Source of the DNA: DASUNQ01 sp044866775
GTDB taxonomy: Bacteria > Acidobacteriota > Thermoanaerobaculia > Multivoradales > UBA5704
Direction: 5' to 3'
Assembly (NCBI GenBank): GCA_044866775.1
Contig: JBIOUG010000186.1
Span: 1-64,000 of the forward strand
DNA: 64,000 bases
In this document: positions 54,001 through 60,947 of the stretch, one piece after another
Layout of the letters: the number at the start of each line of letters is the position of its first letter
Position numbering within the stretch: position 1 is the stretch's first letter
The notes under the pieces: model-generated
What the model was told of the DNA's origin: nothing
Seen by the model: only the letters and a program-made list of their open reading frames with translations
Database searches by the model: none
Position numbers and translations under genes: made by a program

Positions 54001-54925
54001 GCCCTCTCCCGCGCGCCGCGAGCCAGGCGCCGGCGAGGCTGACGCCGCCGACCATCACCAGCAGCACCAGGCCCAGCCCGACCAGCGCCGCCCAGTGCAG
54101 CGGGTCGCCCCAGGCGATGAACGCCTCCGAGCTGCCGAGCTTGGTGGTCAGCGTCTGGCCGGCGCGCGCCAGGGGCGCGAGCGAGAGGAGCCGCTCCGGC
54201 CACTGGTTGTCCTGGCGCCCGATGACGAGGAAGACGGCGATCGTCTCGCCGAGCGCCCGGCCGAGCCCGAGGAGCACCGCCGCCAGCAGGCCCGGCCGCG
54301 CCTGACGCAGCGCGACCGCGACGATCACCTCGCTCTCGGTCAGCCCCAGGGCGCGCGCCGCCTCGCGCGCCGCGGCGGGCACGCCCGCCAGGGCGTCGTC
54401 GGCGAGCGTCGCGATGGTGGGGAGGATCATCACCGCGAGGAGGAGGCCGCCGGTCGCCAGGGTGTCGCCCGAGAGCGGCTCCCAGGGCGCCAGCAGGCGC
54501 GCCACCCAGCCGCGCAGCAGGAGGACGCCGAGGAGGCCGTAGACGACCGAGGGGATGGCGGCCAGCAGCTCGACCACGAGCTTGACCGCGAGCCGCGCCC
54601 GCCGCGGCAGCAGCTCGGCGGTGCACACCGCCGTGCCGATGCCGAGCGGCGCCGCCACCGCGAGCGCGATCGTCGCCACCGCCAGCGTGCCGTAGACCAT
54701 CGGCAGGACGCCGAACTCCCGGGCGCGGTAGAACCAGCGCACGCCGGTCAGGTAGCCCGGCCCGGCGTGCCGCCACACCGGCAGGCTGGCGAGCCCGAAG
54801 AGCAGCAGGATGCCGCCGAGCGCGGCGGCGGCGGCGAGCGCGAGCCCGACGGCGGCCGCGCGCAACCCTTCACGGCGCCGCCGCGGCGGCGCCTGCGGGC
54901 GCGCGAAGGGCAGGACCGCGCTCAC
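53993..54925 (-). CDS. Phosphate-type ABC permease (PstC-like)
   Basis: The 310-residue permease has YGTLAVATIALAVAAPLGIGTA, IPSVVYGLLGVLLL, and the loop EAARALGLTESEVIVAVALRQARPGLLAAV. LGRALGETIAVFLVIG, the PstC signature, is present. GTG 54925 overlaps the PstS-like stop (GTGA). Confidence 0.9.
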   Translation of the reverse strand: MSAVLPFARPQAPPRRRREGLRAAAVGLALAAAAALGGILLLFGLASLPVWRHAGPGYLTGVRWFYRAREFGVLPMVYGTLAVATIALAVAAPLGIGTAVCTAELLPRRARLAVKLVVELLAAIPSVVYGLLGVLLLRGWVARLLAPWEPLSGDTLATGGLLLAVMILPTIATLADDALAGVPAAAREAARALGLTESEVIVAVALRQARPGLLAAVLLGLGRALGETIAVFLVIGRQDNQWPERLLSLAPLARAGQTLTTKLGSSEAFIAWGDPLHWAALVGLGLVLLVMVGGVSLAGAWLAARGRGRA

Positions 54926-55824
54926 GGGGCGGGCGCCTCCGCCGGCGGCGCCGCGTGCGTCCGGGCGAGCGGCAGATAGCCGTGCTTGGCGACCAGCGCC
55001 TGACCGCGCGGCGCGAGCAGGAGGTCGATCAGCTCCTTCGCCGTTCCGGCCGGCGGACCGGCGGAGATGACGTAGAGCGGCCGGGTGAGGGGATAGCTGC
55101 CGGCGGCGATCGCCGCCGGCGTCGGCCGCGCCACCCTTCCTTCCTCCGTGATGCCGAGCGCGAAGACGGTCTCGCCGTCGGCCCAGGCCGCCGAGAGCTG
55201 CGACATCGCGCCGGCGGTCGAGGCCACCTTGGTGCGCGCCTCCTCGTTGGCGCCCACCTCGGGATGCGTCACGAGCGGCGCCTCCTCCGGGTCGCCGTAG
55301 AGCCACTTCGCGAACACCTCCCAGGTGCCGCGCCCCGGCTCCTTGTTGAAGAAGACGATGCGCCGGTCGGGACCGCCGAGCTCGCGCCAGTTGACGACGC
55401 GGGCCTCGTAGATCGCCCGCACCTCCGCGCGCGAGAGGGCGCGGACGCCGCCTTCCCAGACGTCGCGCGCGACCACCAACGCCACCGCGTCGACGCCGAT
55501 CCGCACCGGCTGGAAGCGCACGCCCGGATACTTCGCGGCGTCGCCCGCGTTGAGCTCGCGCGAGGACATGGCGACGTCCACCCGCCCCTCGCCGAGCGCG
55601 GCGATCCCGCCCGAGCTGCCGCCCTGGACGTCGACGTGCACGGGCCTGCCGCGCTCCGCGGCCAGCAGCTCGGCCGCCTCCGACACCACCGGCTGCACGG
55701 TCGTCGAGCCGTTGACGCGCAGCGCGCGCTCCGCTCCGGCGGGGCCGCCGCATCCGGCCGCCGCAAGCGCGGCGGCGGCGAGGACGGCCGCCGCGCCTAA
55801 CAGCAGGTGCCGGGCGAGCAGCAC
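54922..55824 (-). CDS. Phosphate/arsenate-binding lipoprotein (PstS-like)
   Basis: The 300-residue protein starts at GTG 55824 after GGAGGAG and has a lipoprotein signal ending LAAAGC. The binding-protein core has NGSTTVQPVVSEAAELL, VQGGSSGGIAAL, VAMSSRELNAGD and VNWRELGGPDRRIVFFNKEPGRGTWEVF, followed by a late SYPLTRPLYVISAG. GSTTV and GGSSGG form the oxyanion pocket of PstS proteins. Being next to arsM, arsenate as well as phosphate could be the ligand. It overlaps the arsM 3' end by 28 bases. Confidence 0.88.
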   Translation of the reverse strand: MLLARHLLLGAAAVLAAAALAAAGCGGPAGAERALRVNGSTTVQPVVSEAAELLAAERGRPVHVDVQGGSSGGIAALGEGRVDVAMSSRELNAGDAAKYPGVRFQPVRIGVDAVALVVARDVWEGGVRALSRAEVRAIYEARVVNWRELGGPDRRIVFFNKEPGRGTWEVFAKWLYGDPEEAPLVTHPEVGANEEARTKVASTAGAMSQLSAAWADGETVFALGITEEGRVARPTPAAIAAGSYPLTRPLYVISAGPPAGTAKELIDLLLAPRGQALVAKHGYLPLARTHAAPPAEAPAP

Positions 55825-56948
55825 GGCCGCTCCTCCGCCGTCACGTCGTAGTCCATCCCCTTGGTCTCGCGCGGATGGCGCAGCCCCGGCCGCGAGCAGT
55901 CGAACGCCGCGGCCGCGGCGAGCGGCACCGGCTCGAGCGGCTCGAGGAATTCGAAGCAGGCCCGATACGGCTCCTGGCGGTAGAGCTGGAAGGTCTTGTC
56001 GCAGACCGCGTGGCGGCGCCCGCGCTCGAGGACGTGCCCGTCGTCGTCGAGCACCTCCTTGAACGGCCCCTTGTAGATGACCGCCTGGCGGCGCTCGAAG
56101 CAGGGCCCCTCCTTGCCGGTGAAGGCCTCGACGGTGAGCGACCGGAACTCGATCCCCTCGACCGTGCGCCAGGGCTCGGCCTGCCGCTCGAGGATGCGGA
56201 TGCCGTGGAAGCCCGCCTCCTCGAACGCGGCGAGGAACCCCTCCTCGGTCAGCGCGCCCGCGATGCAGCCGCTCCACAGCTCGGGATCCTCCCGCAGGTG
56301 CGCCGGCACCGGCTCGTCGCTCGCGATGTCGGAGATCACGGCGCGCCCGCCGCGGCGGAGGACGCGACGGATCTCGGCGAAGAGCCGCCGCTTCTCGTCC
56401 GGGCCGACGAGGTTCAAGACGCAGTTCGAGACCACGACGTCGACCGCGCCGTCGGCGAGGAGCGGCTGCGCGCGGCGCAGCTCCTCGGCCAGGGCCTGGG
56501 CGCGGAAGAGCGCTTCGGCGCTCGCCACCGGCTGCGCGGCGAGCGCCGCGTCGAGGAGGTCGAGGTCCAGCGCCAGGTCCTGGATGCGCCCGCGCCGGAA
56601 CTCGACGTTGGCGTAGCCCAGGCGCTCGGCGACGACCGGCGCGGCGCGGCGGGCGACGGCGAGCATCTCGTCGGTCATGTCGACGCCGATCACGCGCCCT
56701 TCCGGGCCCACGACCTGGGCGGCGATGAAGCAGATCTTGCCGGTGCCGCTGCCGAGGTCGAGGACCGTCTCACCCGCGCGCAGGTGGCGGCTGGGATCGC
56801 CGCAGCCGTAGTCGCGCTCCAGCACCTCGTCGGGGATCGCGGCGAGGAAGCTCGGGTCGTAGTCGACCGGGCAGCAGAGGTCCGCCACGCGCTGCTGCGC
56901 GCCCTGGCGGTAACGGTCCTTGACGGCGGTCTCGAAGTGCAGGGACAT
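55797..56948 (-). CDS. arsM: Arsenite S-adenosylmethionine methyltransferase (ArsM type)
   Basis: ArsM methylates As(III) with SAM. The 383-residue protein has the SAM motif VLDLGSGTGKICF and all three arsenite-binding cysteines: Cys49 in YGCGDPS, Cys176 in SNCVLNLVGPDEKR and Cys228 in LWSGCIAGAL. These equal the three substrate cysteines of algal ArsM. A long insertion between the first two is as in cyanobacterial forms. A C-terminal domain of about 130 residues ends with CCSPGTCC, a likely As(III) trap. ATG 56948 follows GAGGAGAG. It heads the PstSCAB-like genes in one operon. Confidence 0.93.
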   Translation of the reverse strand: MSLHFETAVKDRYRQGAQQRVADLCCPVDYDPSFLAAIPDEVLERDYGCGDPSRHLRAGETVLDLGSGTGKICFIAAQVVGPEGRVIGVDMTDEMLAVARRAAPVVAERLGYANVEFRRGRIQDLALDLDLLDAALAAQPVASAEALFRAQALAEELRRAQPLLADGAVDVVVSNCVLNLVGPDEKRRLFAEIRRVLRRGGRAVISDIASDEPVPAHLREDPELWSGCIAGALTEEGFLAAFEEAGFHGIRILERQAEPWRTVEGIEFRSLTVEAFTGKEGPCFERRQAVIYKGPFKEVLDDDGHVLERGRRHAVCDKTFQLYRQEPYRACFEFLEPLEPVPLAAAAAFDCSRPGLRHPRETKGMDYDVTAEERPCCSPGTCC

Positions 56949-57078
56949 CACAAGGCTCTCCTCCTCGTGGGCCGCGTGAAGACGGCCGAGGCTCGTGAGC
57001 ACCTCCGCGAGGTGCGGGTCGATGCGGCGCGTGCGCCGCGGCTGCGGGCACCGCCGGTGGAGGAACCCGGTCGGGATT

Positions 57079-57111
57079 CCGAAAACGCCCGGGACGTAGC
57101 CCGGGCGCTAC
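57079..57111. repeat. CCCGGGCG hairpin repeat
   Basis: This is a near-exact copy of the 10.5-kb repeat: CCGAAAACGCCCGGGACGTA followed by GCCCGGGCGCTAC. It lies between arsM and the glycosyltransferase-like gene and touches the stop codon of the latter. Confidence 0.75.
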
Positions 57112-57899
57112 GCGCAGGCGGGGAGCAGGGGCGGGGCGCGGCCGCAGGCCGGCTGGGTGACCGCACGGCGTGCAGCACCGATGCGGCGGGCGCGGGTGGG
57201 GCGGGCAACCACGGCGACGAGCCGGGCGAGGAGGAGTCGCCAGGCGGCGAGGCCCAGCCTCTCGGCTGCAGCCGCCGGGACGTTTCCGATGCGCTTGGCC
57301 GCCGGCGCGGCGAGCCAGCCGGCGAGGTCCGCCGGCCGATCGAGATCGGCGAGCGGCGGCAGGAGCGCCACCGGACGGCCGGCGGCGCGCAGCGCAGTGA
57401 GGAGGGTCGCCAGCGTGTCGGCGCGACACCAGCGCGCCGCGGCGGCGAGACCGGGGATCGGCCGGCTCGCGCCGAGCAGGTACAGGCCGCCGTCGGGGCT
57501 CGGGCCGACGACGATCGTTGCCGGATCGGCGGCCAGCAGCGCGAGCGCGGACTCGAGATGGGAGGCGGCGAGACCGGGCGTGTCGGCGCCGACGACGACG
57601 AGCGGCGCGGCGCCGCGCGCGAAGGCCTCCGCCATCGCCGCCGCGAGCCGCTCGCCGAAGCTCCCCTGCCGCTGCGGCAGCGCCTCGTCCGCCCCCGCCG
57701 CCGCGAGCGGCCGCGGCGAGCAGACGGTCACGCGCATCCCGGCGCCACGCCCGGCGGCGAGCGCCTCGGCGAAGCAGGCCTGCCGCAGCGCCACCTCGAC
57801 GCCGCGCAGGCGCGCGCCGAGCAGCGGGCGGCGGGCCCGCTCGGCGGGAGCCCCCAGCGTGAAGACGACCAGCGTGGGCATCGGCGTCGGTGTCGGCAT
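57108..57899 (-). CDS. TIGR04282-like glycosyltransferase of arsenosugar type
   Basis: The product of about 263 residues matches the CofC-like nucleotidyl/glycosyltransferase family annotated with arsenosugar synthesis (TIGR04282): LVVFTLGAPAER at the start, GSFGERLAAAMAEAFARGA and VVVGADTPGLAASHLESAL. VVGPSPDGGLYLLGASRPIPGL and ALLPPLADLDRPADL follow. ATG 57899 is preferred to the TTG at 57908. The last 60 residues are basic and not family-like. It lies upstream of arsM on the same strand, with a hairpin repeat between. Confidence 0.82.
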   Translation of the reverse strand: MPTPTPMPTLVVFTLGAPAERARRPLLGARLRGVEVALRQACFAEALAAGRGAGMRVTVCSPRPLAAAGADEALPQRQGSFGERLAAAMAEAFARGAAPLVVVGADTPGLAASHLESALALLAADPATIVVGPSPDGGLYLLGASRPIPGLAAAARWCRADTLATLLTALRAAGRPVALLPPLADLDRPADLAGWLAAPAAKRIGNVPAAAAERLGLAAWRLLLARLVAVVARPTRARRIGAARRAVTQPACGRAPPLLPACA

Positions 57900-58002
57900 G
57901 CTCTGCAAGCTCTCTACGGCGGCGGCGCGGGCGCGGATGTCCGCGCCTCCGGTTGCCCCTGCTCCCGTCGGAGAGGGCGGCAGTTTAGCAGGGGCGGTGG
58001 GC

Positions 58003-58008
58003 TATGAT
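58003..58008 (+). promoter_or_regulatory. -10-like TATGAT, near-leaderless
   Basis: GGGCTATGAT ends 11 nt before the TTG start of the next membrane protein gene and there is no ribosome site. Confidence 0.45.
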
Positions 58009-58019
58009 CCGCCTCCACC

Positions 58020-58427
58020 TTGCGCCGCTTCCTCCTCTTCGCCCTGCCCCTCCTGGTCCTGCTGATGGCGCTCTTCGACTTCGCCCTGGTCGCCTTCGGG
58101 CTGGTGCCGGAGGGCGATCTCCTGAACCGGCTCGCCGCCGCCGGCGGCCTCCCCGGCTGGGCGGTGCTCGGCACCTGGGTGCTCCAGGCGGTGGCGTTGA
58201 CCGCGCTCTTCCTGCTCGTCCAGGAGCGCAACGGCGGGTCCTGGCTCGCCGGGCTCCTCACCGGCTGGATCGCCTGGGTCTTCCGCGGGCCGCTGCTGGT
58301 GGTGACCGTGGTCGGGCTCGCCGGCCTGCCGCCGCGGCCCTGGTGGTCGATGACCGTCGCCTGGCTCTTCCTCTACTCGCTCTGCGGCCTGCTCCTCGGC
58401 GGGCTCGCCCGCGGCTCGAGCCTCTAG
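58020..58427 (+). CDS. Multi-spanning membrane protein, function unknown
   Basis: The 135-residue protein starts with TTG and has four hydrophobic segments (about 4-27, 43-66, 75-100, 105-130). It is Leu/Ala-rich, and I recognise no motif. It is divergent from the arsenic-type locus and precedes the polyketide cluster, but with its own promoter. Confidence 0.6.
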   Translation: MRRFLLFALPLLVLLMALFDFALVAFGLVPEGDLLNRLAAAGGLPGWAVLGTWVLQAVALTALFLLVQERNGGSWLAGLLTGWIAWVFRGPLLVVTVVGLAGLPPRPWWSMTVAWLFLYSLCGLLLGGLARGSSL

Positions 58428-58502
58428 GCGCGAAAGCGTTCGCGCCGGGCTCCGATCACCCTGGGAGCGCCGTCCGTCCCGCGCTAGCGGGACGGGCTCC
58501 CA
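58427..58502. repeat. Composite repeat, inverted (B then A)
   Basis: GGCGCGAAAGCGTTCGCGCC (58427-58446) is followed by GGGCTCCGATCACCCT and the module-A hairpin GGGAGCGCCGTCCGTCCCGC... GGGCTCCC. Orientation is reversed relative to the copies at 18.8, 22.1 and 35.0 kb. It overlaps the last base of the upstream stop codon, so it may end that transcript. Confidence 0.78.
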
Positions 58503-58510
58503 GCACCTGA

Positions 58511-58516
58511 TAGCCT
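58511..58516 (+). promoter_or_regulatory. -10-like TAGCCT, leaderless-type start of the PKS III gene
   Basis: TAGCCT ends 8 nt before the TTG start, with no ribosome site between. It lies directly behind the composite repeat. Confidence 0.4.
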
Positions 58517-58524
58517 GTCGTGCC

Positions 58525-59574
58525 TTGAAGATCGCCGCCGTCGGCAAGGCCCTCCCCCCGCACTACTACGACCAGGACACGCTCCTGGCAGCGCTACGCG
58601 AGCGCTGGGCCGACCGCTATTTCAACCAGGCGCGGCTCGAGCGGCTGCACAAGAACGTGCTCGTCGGCGGGCGCCACCTGGCGCTGCCGATCGAGGAGTA
58701 CGCCGAGCTGACCACCTGGGGAAAGGCCAACGACGCCTGGATCCGCGTGGCGCAGGAGGTCGGCGAGGCGGCGGTGCGCGACGGGCTCGAGCAGGCCGGG
58801 ATCCGACCGGACGAGGTCGACGCGCTCATCTTCGTCACCGTCACCGGCGTCGCCACCCCTTCGATCGACGCCCGCCTGATGAACCGCCTGCGCCTCCCGC
58901 CGCGGGTCAAGCGGCTGCCGATCTTCGGCCTCGGCTGCGTCGCCGGCGCCGCCGGCATCGCCCGCGCCGCCGACTACGTGCGGGCCTACCCCGACCAGGT
59001 GGCGGTGCTCCTCTCGGTCGAGCTCTGCTCGCTGACCCTCCAGCCCGAGGACCTCTCGATCCCCAACCTCATCGCCTCCGGCCTCTTCGGCGACGGCGCC
59101 GCGGCGGCGATCGTGGTGGGCGAGCAACGGCCGGCCGCCGGCCCGCGCGTCGTCGCGACGCGCTCGATCTTCTACCCCGACTCCGAGCGGGTGATGGGGT
59201 GGGACATCTCCGAGAGCGGCTTCCAGATCGTGCTCTCGGCCGACGTGCCGCAGGTCGTGCGCGACCACCTGCGCGAGGACGTCGGCTCCTTCCTCGCCGA
59301 CCAGGGCCTCCGCCGCTCCGACATCACCTCCTGGGTCTGCCACCCCGGCGGCCCCAAGATCCTCGAGGCGATGGAGGAGACCCTGGAGCTCGCCCCCGAC
59401 GCGCTCGAGGTCACCTGGCGCAGCCTGCGCGAGGTCGGCAATCTCTCCTCGACCTCGGTGCTCCTGGTGCTGCGCGACACGCTCGACGCCCACCGGCCCC
59501 CAGCCGGCAGCTACGGCCTCCTCTTCGCGATGGGCCCGGGGTTCTGCTCGGAGCTGGTGCTGCTGCAGTGGTGA
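58525..59574 (+). CDS. Type III polyketide synthase
   Basis: The 349-residue enzyme has the chalcone/stilbene synthase catalytic triad: Cys138 in FGLGCVAGAAG, His273 in WVCHPGGPKIL and Asn306 in GNLSSTSVL. The late AMGPGFCSELVLLQW equals the GFGPG loop. Bacterial relatives make alkylresorcinols, alkylpyrones or tetrahydroxynaphthalene from acyl starters and malonyl-CoA. The neighbouring methyltransferase, ACP, acyl-AMP ligase and FAD enzyme favour long-chain phenolic lipids. It starts with TTG. Confidence 0.93.
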   Translation: MKIAAVGKALPPHYYDQDTLLAALRERWADRYFNQARLERLHKNVLVGGRHLALPIEEYAELTTWGKANDAWIRVAQEVGEAAVRDGLEQAGIRPDEVDALIFVTVTGVATPSIDARLMNRLRLPPRVKRLPIFGLGCVAGAAGIARAADYVRAYPDQVAVLLSVELCSLTLQPEDLSIPNLIASGLFGDGAAAAIVVGEQRPAAGPRVVATRSIFYPDSERVMGWDISESGFQIVLSADVPQVVRDHLREDVGSFLADQGLRRSDITSWVCHPGGPKILEAMEETLELAPDALEVTWRSLREVGNLSSTSVLLVLRDTLDAHRPPAGSYGLLFAMGPGFCSELVLLQW

Positions 59575-59587
59575 ATGCGGTGCCGCG

Positions 59588-59818
59588 TCATTGCGGGAGC
59601 TTGGCTTCGAGCCTCTCGGCGATCCACACCTTGATGATGGACTGGCGCGTCACTCCGAGACGCCTGGCCTCGCGGTCGAGGGATTCGACCATCCAGGAAG
59701 GGAAATCGACGTTGACTCGGCGCTGCTCCTGTCCCGGCCGTCGGGCCTTGGAGAGGTCGAGGTCCGGTGTGACGTCTTCTCCCCGGTCGAACTTACGGTC
59801 GAACTCGCTAGCCTTCAT
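59588..59818 (-). CDS. brnA: BrnA/CopG-type antitoxin
   Basis: The 76-residue protein MKASEFDRKFDRGEDVTPDL, then LDLSKARRPGQEQRRVNVDFPSWMVESLDREARRLGVTRQSIIKVWIAERLEA, is a clear BrnA/CopG ribbon-helix-helix antitoxin. It is on the opposite strand to the polyketide genes. Its partner toxin is only a remnant just upstream, so it is an orphan. Confidence 0.88.
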   Translation of the reverse strand: MKASEFDRKFDRGEDVTPDLDLSKARRPGQEQRRVNVDFPSWMVESLDREARRLGVTRQSIIKVWIAERLEAKLPQ

Positions 59819-59915
59819 AGAGCGCCACCTCCTCGGGGCGTGACCGGCGAACGGAGATGATCCGAGTGCGCTCGCCGCGAACTCGAACTCCACCAGCACC
59901 TCCGTGGGCAGGAAG
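59808..59915 (-). pseudogene. Frameshifted remnant of brnT toxin
   Basis: RGERTRIISVRRSRPEEVALYEG ends at TAG 59808 and matches the C-terminus of BrnT toxins (RGERIRIISARRA...). The preceding FLPTEVLVEFEF, which should join it as the buried strand, is in another frame near 59885-59915. The N-terminal two-thirds are gone. The end overlaps the brnA start as in intact modules. Confidence 0.6.
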
Positions 59916-59974
59916 GTATAGAAAGTATACCTCCAAGGCGCCTTCAAGTGCCGCTTCGTCCGCGGGGCCGCGGC

Positions 59975-59980
59975 TAAGAT
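59975..59980 (+). promoter_or_regulatory. -10-like TAAGAT, leaderless-type start
   Basis: TAAGAT ends 9 nt before the ATG of the methyltransferase gene. No ribosome site is present. Confidence 0.45.
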
Positions 59981-59989
59981 AGCCGCGCA

Positions 59990-60616
59990 ATGACGCGGGT
60001 CTTCGGCACAGACAGCCGACTGCTCTTCCTTCTCCTCGTCGTGGTGGTCGCCCTGCTGCGGCTGGTCGAGCTGCGGATCGCGGCGCGCAACCGCCGGCGG
60101 CTCCTGGCGCGCGGCGGCTGCGAGGTGGGCGAAGGGCATTACCCCTGGATGGTGACGCTCCACGCCGGCTGGCTCGCCGCGGCGCCGCTCGAGGTCTGGC
60201 TCCTCGGGCGGCCGCTCCTTCCCTGGCTGGCGGTGCCGATGCTCGCGTTGGTCGCGCTGGCGACGGCGCTCCGCTGGTGGGTGATCGCGACCCTCGGCGG
60301 GCGCTGGACGACGCGCATCGTCGTCCTGCCCGGAGCCGCGCCGGTGACGGGCGGCCCCTACCGCGTCCTCCGCCACCCGAACTACCTGGCGGTCGCCGTC
60401 GAGATGGCCGCCCTGCCGCTCGTCCACACCGCCTGGCTCACCGCGGCAACCTTCTCTCTCGCCGGCGCCGCCCTCCTCCGCGTGCGCATCGCCGCCGAGG
60501 AGAAGGCGCTCGCCGGCGCTTCCGATTACGCCGCCCGTTTCGCCGGCCGGCCGGCGCTCGTGCCGGGGCTGCACCCGGCGCGGCCGCTCGCCGGCGGCGC
60601 GGAGCGCGGCCGGTGA
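59990..60616 (+). CDS. Isoprenylcysteine-carboxyl-methyltransferase-like (SrsB-type) protein
   Basis: The 208-residue membrane protein has about five helices. The ICMT-family end includes VTGGPYRVLRHPNYLAVAVEM (SAM-site RHPNY) and AEEKALAGASDYAARFAGRPALVPG. In Streptomyces srsB, a family member O-methylates the phenolic lipid made by a type III PKS. That role fits here. Its stop overlaps the ACP start (GTGA). Confidence 0.85.
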   Translation: MTRVFGTDSRLLFLLLVVVVALLRLVELRIAARNRRRLLARGGCEVGEGHYPWMVTLHAGWLAAAPLEVWLLGRPLLPWLAVPMLALVALATALRWWVIATLGGRWTTRIVVLPGAAPVTGGPYRVLRHPNYLAVAVEMAALPLVHTAWLTAATFSLAGAALLRVRIAAEEKALAGASDYAARFAGRPALVPGLHPARPLAGGAERGR

Positions 60617-60858
60617 CGCGCGAGGCGATCCTCCAGGGCGTGGCCGACGTGGCGCGCCGGCACCTCGGCTGGAGGGGGTCGCTGACCCCGGACATGCGCC
60701 TGATCGAGGACCTGCACCTCGACTCGGTGCGCCTCCTGACCCTCGCCGCCGAAGTCGAGAACCGCTTCCGCGTGCTGCTCGACGAGGAGGAGGAGCTGCG
60801 CCTGGTGACCGTGGGCGACCTCCTCGAGGTCCTCGCGGCCAAGCTCGGCGCGGCGTAG
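60613..60858 (+). CDS. Acyl carrier protein
   Basis: The 81-residue protein VTREAILQGVADVARRHLGW with DLHLDSVRLLTLAAEVENRF has the phosphopantetheine site Ser38 in LDSV and the four-helix ACP pattern. It is translationally coupled to the methyltransferase gene, and an acyl-AMP ligase follows. It is a probable carrier of the fatty-acyl starter for the type III PKS. Confidence 0.9.
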   Translation: MTREAILQGVADVARRHLGWRGSLTPDMRLIEDLHLDSVRLLTLAAEVENRFRVLLDEEEELRLVTVGDLLEVLAAKLGAA

Positions 60859-60931
60859 CGGCTCGTACGCGTGGCTTCTGTAGCGAGCGGCAGGCAGGCT
60901 CTCTCCGCGGCCTACTCGCGGGTCGGACTGC

Positions 60932-60937
60932 TAGAGT
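60932..60937 (+). promoter_or_regulatory. -10-like TAGAGT, leaderless-type start
   Basis: CTGCTAGAGT ends 10 nt before the ATG of the acyl-AMP ligase. No ribosome site lies between. Confidence 0.4.
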
Positions 60938-60947
60938 CCCCGTCCGC

